DNA from: Burkholderiaceae bacterium | GTDB taxonomy: Bacteria > Pseudomonadota > Gammaproteobacteria > Burkholderiales > Burkholderiaceae_C | Assembly: GCA_024235855.1 (NCBI GenBank) | Contig: JACKLN010000024.1 | Span: forward strand, 1-37,174 | Reading direction: 5' to 3' | DNA length: 37,174 bases | In this document: piece by piece, positions 1 through 7,012 of the stretch | Position numbering within the stretch: the first letter of the stretch is position 1 | Layout: every line of letters begins with the position of its first letter | Notes under the pieces: generated by a model | What the model saw: only the letters and a program-made list of their open reading frames with translations | Told to the model about the DNA's origin: nothing | Database searches by the model: none | Made by a program: the position numbers and the translations under genes

Positions 1-378
1 TTCTGGACCGGCGCCGTGGGCACCGCCATCGTGCTGCCGGTGCTGTGGGCCAGTCCCATCGACGCGGCCGGTGCCCTGGCGCAGGCCGACGCGCTGACCT
101 GGGGCGTGATGGTCCTCGCTGGCCTGGCCGGCACCGCCGGGCACCTGATGCTGATCCTGGCCCTGGGCATGGCGCCGGCGTCGACGCTGATGCCCTTCGT
201 CTACACGCAGATCGCCTCGGCCACGCTGGCCGGCTTCATCGTCTTCGGGCGACTGCCGGACGCCTTCGGCTGGCTGGGCATGGGCATCATCGCGGTGGCC
301 GGCGCGGCAAGCGCGTGGCTGAACCTGCGCGGGCAGAAGCCCCCGCCGACGGTGGCGGCGGACACGATGGCCGATTGA
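1..378 (+). CDS. EamA/DMT-family permease, C-terminal part (gene starts before the window)
   Basis: The reading frame is open from base 1 and ends at 378, giving the last 125 or so residues of an inner-membrane transporter. At least three hydrophobic helices are visible, with short charged turns between them. The order is a helix, then AGTAGHLMLILALGMAPAST, then a helix ending in GFIVFGRLPD, then a last helix followed by a short polar tail. This alternation, and the GH...A..MAPAS pattern before the penultimate helices, is typical of the second EamA repeat in drug/metabolite exporters. The substrate cannot be told from this fragment. A small hairpin (stem GCCCGT/ACGGGC, 415-435) lies downstream without a T tract. 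Confidence 0.8.
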   Translation, partial: FWTGAVGTAIVLPVLWASPIDAAGALAQADALTWGVMVLAGLAGTAGHLMLILALGMAPASTLMPFVYTQIASATLAGFIVFGRLPDAFGWLGMGIIAVAGAASAWLNLRGQKPPPTVAADTMAD

Positions 379-866
379 TCGGGAGCGGTGCCCTGCCTTG
401 CGGAAAACGACGACGCCCGTTGTCTGCTGACGGGCAGTACGCCGTATGTCTGCTCACGACCCTGAAGAGATGTAGGCAGTCCTAATATTGCCGGCCTGAA
501 GCCGCCGGTCGGGCAGCCTCGCAGTCACCGGACGAGCCCCAGTGAAAGCGGCGAGGGGGTCTGAATGGGCGCCGCAGCCACGGTCTCGCTGTCGCAGACA
601 TCCGGTCCTCGCCCGTCCTCGCCAGTCGTGGCTGGTCGCGGCCCAGTCGTCGGGCTTTGCGGGGGGCGTTTGAACACCTATGCGCCTCCTCCCCAAATTT
701 AAGTAGTTGCGGTACGCTCTGATGGTCGATTGCGTCGCGTTCAGCGTCGAGGTCGCTTGTGTTCGCAAGGCAGTTCAAGTAATTTGACCGTAAGCGAAGA
801 AGCTATCGGAACTGGCGCGGCGTGCGATTGGCCGCCGTCCAAGTCTTTTTCACAAGGGAGGACTCG
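379..866. other. 488-bp gap without a convincing gene
   Basis: No reading frame here has convincing coding character. The two minus-strand frames between 454 and 778 encode Arg/Pro-rich, motif-free peptides. The stretch holds a small hairpin at 415-435 and one arm (489-508) of a 20-bp inverted repeat whose partner is at 3962-3981. The last 200 bases are noticeably richer in A+T, as expected for the promoter region of the downstream secreted protein. No clear -35/-10 pair could be assigned. Confidence 0.6.
489..508. repeat. left arm of a 20-bp inverted repeat flanking the accessory patch
   Basis: Read on the minus strand this is GACCGGCGGCTTCAGGCCGG. The plus strand at 3962-3981 reads GACCGGCGGCTTCTGGCCGG, so 19 of 20 bases agree in inverted orientation about 3.4 kb apart. 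Each copy contains a short internal CCGGC/GCCGG dyad. It could be a dispersed intergenic hairpin repeat or the remains of an element boundary. Confidence 0.5.
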
Positions 867-3254
867 ATGCTAGCAATGCACATGCGATGTGCGGCCGCCC
901 TCTTGTGTCTAGCCGGCATGGCGCCGGCAACCGCGGATTCCATCTTCCGCCTGCTCGCCAGCAACGGCGACACCCTCAGCAGCGGCGACACTTTGTCGTC
1001 GATCAGCTTCGAGGCTTCCATAAACGGAGCCGGGGACATTGCCTTCGGCGCGACGCTGACGGCCTCATCGGGCACCGGTTCCGGCGTCGTGCTCCTCGGC
1101 GATGCGCTCCCGGCGAGGAGGATCACCTTTGCGCCGAGTCTGTCGCGCACGTATGCCTCGGTGCAGTTGAACGACCTCGGGCAGACGATCGTTCGGGACC
1201 GCGTAGCCGGGTCGCCACCTGCATTCTTCGCGCGCAATTGGTCGGCTGACGGGACCTTCAGTGTCTTGGCAGACACGAACGTTGCGCCCCTATCCGGGAT
1301 AGTGCTGACCAGTCTGGCAAACGATGGCGGCGCGGCATTCGTCGGCCTGACCAGCGGCGGAGCGGTCACTGGCCTCTACGTAAACCCTAATGGAATCCGC
1401 GCTGACAACCGACTCGTCTACAACTTCGTGGGCGCTGGGGCCAGGCCCGCAATTGCGGACGGCAGTCAGGTGGTCATGCGAGTTGGGAACGCAGGCGCAC
1501 AGTCGTTGAGGTACTCTGCCCCGGACCCATTCACCGGGCTGTATTCGATTCGGACGCTGACTGACTCAACAGTGACCCGAGTCGGTGCGACTCCGGGCAT
1601 CACTGACGACGGAACGTTGTCTGCCTTCTACGCCGAGGATGCCTTTGGTCCCGGGATTTTTGTCAGTGATCATCGGAACTCGGGGCCTGCTGTTCGAGTC
1701 GTCTCCATCGGTCAAGAGGTCAACTCGTCAGCACTAGGCAGAACGCTGGCGTCGCTGTCGCCGGACTCCAAGATCGCCATAGAGCGCGTCGACAGCCGCA
1801 TCGGTCAACAGTACCGCCTGCTGTTCAGCGCGATCGATGACCAAGGTGCCTCGTCTTTGGTAGCCGCCCGCGTCAGCGCAGTTTCGAACCAAGTGTACGA
1901 GGCGACCGTCCTGGCCGCTGCCGGAAGGCAGATTCGCCTACCGGGTGGTGGAACGACCATTGCGCCGACGACCTTGGCAATGTCAGATCCACTCAATACC
2001 GTAGGGGGCGCGGCCTTCGTGCTGGCCAGCGGATCGCAGCAACAACTCGTTCGTGGCGACTTGCCTGCGCTCACCAAGTACAAGCAGTATCAGGACAACC
2101 ATTTCCTCAATACCTGGGCCGACACGCCGCTCAATGACTTGTTGCCGGCGTCGGCTCAGCGGCTATTCCGAGCGCGGGGCTGCTTTGTGACGACAGTTGC
2201 GACAGTCGCAGCGCACTACGGCTTCGAGGCTAACCCCCTGGAGCTCAGGGACTTGGCTCTCGATCAGAACGTGATGGTCGGCAACAGCTTCGACCTTGCC
2301 GGCGTTATGGCTCAGACCGGGCTGCGGCTGAACGGCAACAGTGCCCTCAAGTCGACGAACAGAACAGCCACTCTCGAGGATCTCGCGGTCGCATTGAGAG
2401 GCGGCGACGCCGTACTGCTGCGCGTGCCAACCGGAGTATTCCTGCAAAACGGGGTCGACGGCACCATGCATGCAATCATGGCATTCGGTATCGACCCCAC
2501 ATTGGGCCCATCCGACACGATCCTTGCGTCTCACATCTTTGTCTCCGACGCTGGCTATGGAGCTCCATATGCCGCGATGTACGGCAGCGCCTACACACCC
2601 GGCGAGCAACTCGTTAACGTGACGCTGCAGGACGTTTTCGATCGGATGAACAACCAGAGTTCGGAATACACGTTCGATCCAAATCAGTGGTTCGATCAGC
2701 GTCAGTTCGTTCGGGACTCTGACGGACAGGTGCTTCCGATTGACGGTAGTCTGCTTGCAGTGGGCAACATGTCCTTCTTTGAGCTCGTCGACAGCAGCAC
2801 ACTGCCTCAGCTGCCATCGGTCAATGTCAACTCGCCTGTGGACCTCGCACTCGTCGATGTTCTGACCGGTCGTCGTTTCGTAAGCTCGAGTAGCCTGCTG
2901 AGTGTGGGCGACGTCCTGCTCGAAAAGTCGTTCGGCGAAATCGGTGGCGACGAAGAAACCGGCGAGGTGACGGTACCTGAGGCTTTTCCTCACTACTCCC
3001 TGGTCTTGCCGACTGAGTTGCTGGGTCGTTCGCTCAGCGTAGACATCTACGGGCTGGCCGATGGCGATTACTCGATCAAACTGTTCACGGGCAGCGACCT
3101 GTTCGTCAGCAGCGGCGCACTGTCCGGGACGATCACCGGAGGTCAGATCATCTCCGGCGCGTTCACGGTGACTGCTGTGCCCGAGCCTGCGGTCGTTCTG
3201 CTCATGACGGCTGGACTGCTGGTCGTACTCCGCACGGCACGTCGCAAAATGTAA
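867..3254 (+). CDS. secreted PEP-CTERM protein with NxxGxxAF-type repeats and a C39-like peptidase domain
   Basis: This is a 795-residue exported protein. The ATG at 867 is preferred over an in-frame ATG at 822 because AAGGGAG lies 7 bases upstream and the product then opens directly with a signal peptide (ALLCLAGMAPATA). Residues from about 30 to 390 hold repeated N/D-x-x-G-x-x-A-F type units (INGAGDIAF, LANDGGAAF, ITDDGTLSAF), as in 'choice-of-anchor NxxGxxAF' proteins. Residues from about 415 to 600 look like a papain-fold C39 peptidase: C439 in RARGCFVTTVATVAAHYG, H535 in GTMHAIMAFGID and D561 in HIFVSDAGYG. The C-terminus (770-795) is a PEP-CTERM signal: VPEP, a hydrophobic helix, then RTARRKM. 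Family knowledge implies processing by an exosortase; none is encoded here. Its base composition is less GC-rich than the flanks. Peptidase activity is inferred. Confidence 0.85.
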   Translation: MLAMHMRCAAALLCLAGMAPATADSIFRLLASNGDTLSSGDTLSSISFEASINGAGDIAFGATLTASSGTGSGVVLLGDALPARRITFAPSLSRTYASVQLNDLGQTIVRDRVAGSPPAFFARNWSADGTFSVLADTNVAPLSGIVLTSLANDGGAAFVGLTSGGAVTGLYVNPNGIRADNRLVYNFVGAGARPAIADGSQVVMRVGNAGAQSLRYSAPDPFTGLYSIRTLTDSTVTRVGATPGITDDGTLSAFYAEDAFGPGIFVSDHRNSGPAVRVVSIGQEVNSSALGRTLASLSPDSKIAIERVDSRIGQQYRLLFSAIDDQGASSLVAARVSAVSNQVYEATVLAAAGRQIRLPGGGTTIAPTTLAMSDPLNTVGGAAFVLASGSQQQLVRGDLPALTKYKQYQDNHFLNTWADTPLNDLLPASAQRLFRARGCFVTTVATVAAHYGFEANPLELRDLALDQNVMVGNSFDLAGVMAQTGLRLNGNSALKSTNRTATLEDLAVALRGGDAVLLRVPTGVFLQNGVDGTMHAIMAFGIDPTLGPSDTILASHIFVSDAGYGAPYAAMYGSAYTPGEQLVNVTLQDVFDRMNNQSSEYTFDPNQWFDQRQFVRDSDGQVLPIDGSLLAVGNMSFFELVDSSTLPQLPSVNVNSPVDLALVDVLTGRRFVSSSSLLSVGDVLLEKSFGEIGGDEETGEVTVPEAFPHYSLVLPTELLGRSLSVDIYGLADGDYSIKLFTGSDLFVSSGALSGTITGGQIISGAFTVTAVPEPAVVLLMTAGLLVVLRTARRKM

Positions 3255-3298
3255 GTCGTTCGGCATTGATCGGTCGGCGACGGATCTGGGCAACGCAA

Positions 3299-3634
3299 TC
3301 ATGAGTCTGCACCAGTACCGGCGCTGCCACTGTCCAGCAGCAGCCTTCGCACCGCCCGCCGCTCCTTCGCGTGCCGGGCGTACAACTCCTCCAGTTCGAC
3401 ACTTACCCTCGCGGCTTCGCTGTCCCGGCGGGCCAGCGGGCGGCCGTGGTAGGCCAGTTCCTGCATGACCTGTGCGTCCAGTGCCTGCGATACCTGCAGC
3501 TTGAACCCAGTCATGAAGGTCTCGTTCCTGGCCAGTGCCAGGTCGTACTCCACCAGCACACGCTGCAGCAGGCCGACAGGGTCCAGTTCGAGCTGCTTGG
3601 CCAGCGTCTTGACATTGGACGGCGGGACCTTCAT
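3299..3634 (-). CDS. hypothetical protein, 111 residues, unrecognised
   Basis: The frame reads as a soluble, mostly helical, charged protein (KTLAKQLELDPVGLLQRVL, then a Glu/Arg-rich C-terminus with EELYARHAKERRAVRRLL). Its composition looks more like a real protein than the antisense frames around it. No family is recognised. It is convergent with the PEP-CTERM gene and starts directly downstream of the broken trbC fragment on the same strand. Only a poor ribosome site (AAGGTCGGGG) precedes the ATG. It could be a surviving passenger of the mobile element that left the trbC relic, or a chance frame in decayed sequence. Confidence 0.4.
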   Translation of the reverse strand: MKVPPSNVKTLAKQLELDPVGLLQRVLVEYDLALARNETFMTGFKLQVSQALDAQVMQELAYHGRPLARRDSEAARVSVELEELYARHAKERRAVRRLLLDSGSAGTGADS

Positions 3635-3701
3635 GGACCCCGACCTTCACAGACGGCCGCGATGATGCACACACGCGCGACGCACAAGCCTCCCTCAAGG
3701 C

Positions 3702-3910
3702 GTCGTCCATGACCAAGACAAGCGTTGGCGTCCCGGTGATCCCGTATCGATCGCACGCCTCCGAATCGATGTGAACAGCAACGCGTAAGCCGATTGGCGC
3801 CTGCATTCGGGTCACTGTGTCGCGGATCGAAGCACTGAACAGTCCCGCAGCACGAGCGTCGCGCCCGCCCGCGCTGTCAGCGCGAAGAGGACTTCCACTG
3901 AAGTCAGCCC
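3702..3910 (-). pseudogene. fragment of type-F conjugative transfer gene trbC, frameshifted
   Basis: Two minus-strand frames join into one recognisable stretch. The first gives ARAGATLVLR and the second continues with GLFSASIRDTVTRM and IDSEACDRYGITGTPTLVL. This order (RAG-TLVLRGL, S-RDT, IDP-like segment, YGI..-PT-VL) is what I know from the TrbC pilin-assembly protein of F-type type IV secretion systems, which has a thioredoxin-like fold. The frames meet at a GGG run (CCC on the plus strand, 3844-3846); restoring one G gives LVLRGLFS in a single frame. No plausible N-terminal signal or complete C-terminal domain is present, so the gene is truncated at both ends as well as shifted. The family call rests on remembered motifs. 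Confidence 0.55.
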
Positions 3911-3948
3911 CGGATTCGCATTCCGGCTGCACTCGCAGCCTGCCAAGG

Positions 3949-3972
3949 AGCCGCCGTCAGTGACCGGCGGCT
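3949..3972 (-). terminator. perfect 8-bp hairpin downstream of fadH
   Basis: The arms AGCCGCCG (3949-3956) and CGGCGGCT (3965-3972) pair perfectly around an 8-base loop. The hairpin lies about 85 bases beyond the fadH stop on the minus strand and overlaps the right copy of the inverted repeat. No clear T tract follows, so its role as a terminator is uncertain. Confidence 0.3.
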
Positions 3973-3981
3973 TCTGGCCGG
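3962..3981. repeat. right arm of the 20-bp inverted repeat
   Basis: GACCGGCGGCTTCTGGCCGG on the plus strand matches the minus strand of 489-508 with one mismatch. It sits between the trbC relic and fadH, close to the point where the base composition returns to that of the core genome. Confidence 0.5.
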
Positions 3982-4055
3982 GAGCGAGCATTCGACGCGT
4001 ACCCGATCTGTACGCGGCCCAGCACGATGGGTTCAACGGGCGTCGAGCAGGCGCG

Positions 4056-6107
4056 TTAGAGCCGCACCGCCAGCCGCGTACCCTGGTCGATCGCGCGCTT
4101 GGCGTCGAGCTCCGCTGCCACGTCGGCGCCGCCGACCCGGTGCACCGTCACGCCGACAGCATCCAACGGTGCCTCGAGTTCGCGCAGCGACTCCTGTCCG
4201 GCGCACAGCACCACGGTGTCGCAGGCGATCAGCTGGCCGTCCTTGCGCTCCGGTCCATACGTGACGAACAGCCCGTCCGGCCCGATGCGCTCGTAGTTGA
4301 CGCCGGCGATCATCTCCACGCGCTTGTGGTGCAGCGCGGCGCGGTGGATCCAGCCGGTGGTCTTGCCCAGGCCGGCGCCCAGCTTGCCGGGCTTGCGCTG
4401 TAGCAGCGTCACCTGGCGCGCGGGCGGCGATGGCCTGGGTGCGACGACGCCACCACGCACGGCGGTGGGGTCGGCCACGCCCCATTCGGCGCGCCACGCG
4501 GCCGGGTCCACGGTGGTCGAGCCACCGGGCGGCGTGACCAGGAACTCTGCCACGTCGAAACCGATGCCACCGGCACCGACGATGGCCACGCGCGCACCCA
4601 CCGGCCGGCCGTGCAGCAGCACATCGGTGTAGCGCAGCACGTTCGCGCCATCCTGCCCGGGGATCTGCGGGTCGCGCGGCAGCACGCCGGTGGCCAGGAT
4701 CACGGCATCGTAGCCCTGGGCGGCCAGCGTGGCGGCGTCGGCGCGCGTGCCCAGGTGCAGGCGCACGCCGGTGGTCTCGAGGCGGCGGGCGAAGTAGCGC
4801 AGCGTCTCGGCGAACTCCTCCTTGCCAGGGATGCGGCAGGCCATGTTGAACTGGCCACCGATACGGTCGGCCGCCTCGTAGAGGTCCACCGCATGGCCAC
4901 GCTCGGCCAGGGTGGTGGCGGTGGCCAACCCGCCCGGCCCGGCGCCCACCACGGCGTAGCGCTTGCGCTGGGGCGTCGGGCGGATCACGAGCGTGGTCTC
5001 CTGCCCCGCGCGCGGGTTGACCAGGCAGCTGGCGAGCTGGTTCCTGAAGGTGTGATCCAGGCAGGCCTGGTTGCAGGCGATGCAGGTGTTGATGTCGGCG
5101 GAACGCCCGGCCGCGGCCTTGGCCACGAAGGCCGGGTCGGCCAGCAGCGGGCGCGCCAGGCTGACCAGGTCGGCACAGCCGTCGGCCAGCACCTGTTCGG
5201 CCACCTCGGGCGTGTTGATGCGGTTGCTGGTGACCAGCGGCAAGCTGATGCCGGCGGCGCGCAGTTCCTGGCGCATGCGCTGCGTCACGCCAGCGAACAC
5301 CGCGCGCGGCACGCTGGTGGCGATGGTGGGCACGCGCGCCTCGTGCCAGCCGATGCCGGTGTTCAGGATCGTCGTGCCCGCGGCGACGACCGCTTTTGCG
5401 AGCTGCACCACCTCGGGCCAGCTGCTGCCGTCGGGGATCAGGTCCAGCATCGACAGGCGGTAGATCAGGATGAAGTCCGGGCCGACCGCCTCCCGCACGC
5501 GGGAGACGATCTCCACCGGCAACCGCATGCGGTTGGCGTAGTCGCCGCCCCATTCGTCGGTGCGCTGGTTGGTGTGGGTGACGAGGAACTGGTTGATGAA
5601 GTAGCCCTCGCTGCCCATGATCTCCACGCCGTCGTAGCCGGCGTCGCGCGCCAGCTTCGCGCAGCGCACGAAGGCGCGGATCTGGCGCTCGATGCCGCGT
5701 GCCGACAGCGCGCGAGGCGTGAAGGGCGAGATCGGGCTCTTCAGCCGCGACGGCGCCACGCACAGTGGCTGGTAGCCGTAGCGGCCGGTGTGCAGGATCT
5801 GCAGCGCGATGCGGCCGCCTTCGGCATGCACGGCGTCCGTCACCGAACGATGCCGGCGCGCCGCGGCCGGCGTGGCCAGCGTGCCGGCGAAGGGCTTGGC
5901 CCAGCCCTCGATGTTGGGCGCGAAGCCGCCGGTCACCATCAGGCCGACGCCGCCGCGGGCACGCTCGGCGAAGTACGCGGCCATGGCCGGGAAGTGCTGC
6001 CGGCCGTCTTCCAGGCCGGTGTGCATGCTGCCCATGAGCACGCGGTTGGGCAGGGTCGTGAAGCCCAGGTCCAGCGGTGCCAGCAGGTGGGGATAGGGGG
6101 TCGTCAT
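4056..6107 (-). CDS. fadH: NADPH-dependent 2,4-dienoyl-CoA reductase
   Basis: This 683-residue iron-sulfur flavoprotein reduces 2,4-dienoyl-CoA during beta-oxidation of unsaturated fatty acids in the cytoplasm. Residues 1 to about 330 form an old-yellow-enzyme TIM barrel (LLAPLDLGFTTLPNRVLMGSMHT at the FMN site; GGVGLMVTGG). The [4Fe-4S] ligands are visible as C342-x2-C345-x3-C349-x11-C361. A Rossmann domain follows with VVGAGPGGLATA for FAD, and a second nucleotide-binding motif IVGAGGIGFDVAEFL. The length matches E. coli FadH (about 670). The close relatives trimethylamine dehydrogenase and enoate reductase share the layout, but the start and the GKEEFAETLRYF segment favour FadH. It stands alone; the nearest gene downstream is the accessory patch. 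Confidence 0.93.
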   Translation of the reverse strand: MTTPYPHLLAPLDLGFTTLPNRVLMGSMHTGLEDGRQHFPAMAAYFAERARGGVGLMVTGGFAPNIEGWAKPFAGTLATPAAARRHRSVTDAVHAEGGRIALQILHTGRYGYQPLCVAPSRLKSPISPFTPRALSARGIERQIRAFVRCAKLARDAGYDGVEIMGSEGYFINQFLVTHTNQRTDEWGGDYANRMRLPVEIVSRVREAVGPDFILIYRLSMLDLIPDGSSWPEVVQLAKAVVAAGTTILNTGIGWHEARVPTIATSVPRAVFAGVTQRMRQELRAAGISLPLVTSNRINTPEVAEQVLADGCADLVSLARPLLADPAFVAKAAAGRSADINTCIACNQACLDHTFRNQLASCLVNPRAGQETTLVIRPTPQRKRYAVVGAGPGGLATATTLAERGHAVDLYEAADRIGGQFNMACRIPGKEEFAETLRYFARRLETTGVRLHLGTRADAATLAAQGYDAVILATGVLPRDPQIPGQDGANVLRYTDVLLHGRPVGARVAIVGAGGIGFDVAEFLVTPPGGSTTVDPAAWRAEWGVADPTAVRGGVVAPRPSPPARQVTLLQRKPGKLGAGLGKTTGWIHRAALHHKRVEMIAGVNYERIGPDGLFVTYGPERKDGQLIACDTVVLCAGQESLRELEAPLDAVGVTVHRVGGADVAAELDAKRAIDQGTRLAVRL

Positions 6108-6165
6108 GGCCGCGATGATGACCCGGGGCCTTCAGGCCGGCGATGCTCGCGATCCCGCGGGCACG

Positions 6166-6903
6166 TCAGCGACTGGGCATCGTGGTGGGCTGCATCACCC
6201 GCAGGCCCTGGGCGCGCCGGGCCTGGTCGCGTTGCAGCAGCGCCCAGTACAGCTCCAGCACCATCTGCACGTGGGCCTCGGTCTCGGCGATCGGAGGCAA
6301 CTGCCGGCCGGCCCGGCGCACCCGGCCTTCACCGGCGTTCCAGGCCGCGAGTGCCAGGTCCACCCGGCCGAAGCGGCGCAGCAGGTCGGCCAGCATGCGG
6401 GCACCGGTATGCAGGTTCACGCGCGGGTCGCGCAGGCGCTGCGGCGCCGGCGTGCGGCGCTCCTCCGGCGTGGCGTAGTGGTCGCCGGTGGTCGGCATGA
6501 TCTGCATCAGGCCGATGGCACCCCGCGGCGACACGGCCTCGGCGTTGAAGCCGGACTCGACCGCGATGAGCGCCTTGAGCAGCAACCGGTCGACGCCATG
6601 GACCTCGGCGGCCTCGCGCAGCCACGGGCGCACCGCGCGCACCTGCGGCGCAATCTCCAGCCAGGTGACCAGGCTGGCGGCGCGGTCGGTCTTGCCGGGC
6701 ACCGCATCGATGTGCGGCGCGCCGAGCAAGGGCTGGTAGCGCCGGTCCACGCGTTCAGAGGCGACGTGCACGATGCCGGCACCGTCGACCCAGGCCCAGA
6801 GCCCATCGGGCGCGGCGGCGGCGGGCAGCGCCGTCGCGGCCAGGCACACGCCGGCCGCGGCGCGACGACACGCAGGGATCCAGGCCACTCCGTGAGCAGA
6901 CAT
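6166..6903 (-). CDS. exported lytic transglycosylase, SLT domain
   Basis: A 245-residue periplasmic murein hydrolase that should cleave the MurNAc-GlcNAc bond with 1,6-anhydro product. The ATG at 6903 puts a signal peptide (AAAGVCLAATALPAAAA) at the N-terminus; an upstream in-frame start at 6999 would run back through the terminator of the preceding gene. Residues 33-60 (GLWAWVDGAGIVHVASERV) resemble a DUF4124-type segment. The SLT core follows: catalytic E116 in AVESGFN, then GAIGLMQIMP, and later AWNAGEGRV. It lies 110 bp after the subtilase gene, separated from it by a hairpin terminator. Confidence 0.88.
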   Translation of the reverse strand: MSAHGVAWIPACRRAAAGVCLAATALPAAAAPDGLWAWVDGAGIVHVASERVDRRYQPLLGAPHIDAVPGKTDRAASLVTWLEIAPQVRAVRPWLREAAEVHGVDRLLLKALIAVESGFNAEAVSPRGAIGLMQIMPTTGDHYATPEERRTPAPQRLRDPRVNLHTGARMLADLLRRFGRVDLALAAWNAGEGRVRRAGRQLPPIAETEAHVQMVLELYWALLQRDQARRAQGLRVMQPTTMPSR

Positions 6904-6921
6904 GACACGATTGTCCGCCGC

Positions 6922-6965
6922 CGCCAGAAGAAACGCCGCACCAAGCCTGAGCCCGGTGCGGCGTT
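6922..6965 (-). terminator. rho-independent terminator after the subtilase gene
   Basis: A perfect 11-bp stem, AACGCCGCACC (6932-6942) with GGTGCGGCGTT (6955-6965), has a 12-base loop. On the minus strand it is followed by TTTCTTCTGG. It ends transcription of the subtilase gene just before the transglycosylase start, suggesting the two are separate units. Confidence 0.75.
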
Positions 6966-6975
6966 GGTCGCAGAT

Positions 6976-6995
6976 CCGGCGCCCGCGGGCGCCGG
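6976..6995. repeat. perfect 20-bp palindrome
   Basis: CCGGCGCCCGCGGGCGCCGG is a perfect self-complementary 20-mer. It lies between the subtilase stop (7013) and the terminator hairpin. It may add to transcript termination or cruciform formation; no protein site is recognised. Confidence 0.6.
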
Positions 6996-7012
6996 TCATC
7001 GCGGATCGAGAC

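Noticed and set aside
454..778. Two overlapping minus-strand frames of about 100 residues in the left gap
   Set aside because: Arg/Pro-rich, no motif, no ribosome site and no family resemblance; typical of chance frames in GC-rich DNA.
804..830. Possible sigma-54 site (GG-N10-GC) upstream of the PEP-CTERM gene
   Set aside because: Only the GG and GC pairs fit; the rest of the consensus does not match, and such pairs are frequent in GC-rich DNA.
2163..3932. 589-residue open frame on the minus strand opposite the PEP-CTERM gene
   Set aside because: Most of it is antisense to a clearly real gene and is motif-free; only its first part (3702-3850) has meaning, as the trbC relic.
4611..6500. 629-residue plus-strand frame opposite fadH
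   Set aside because: Composition is that of an antisense shadow (His/Arg/Gly/Ala-rich) and it crosses into the next gene without a break.
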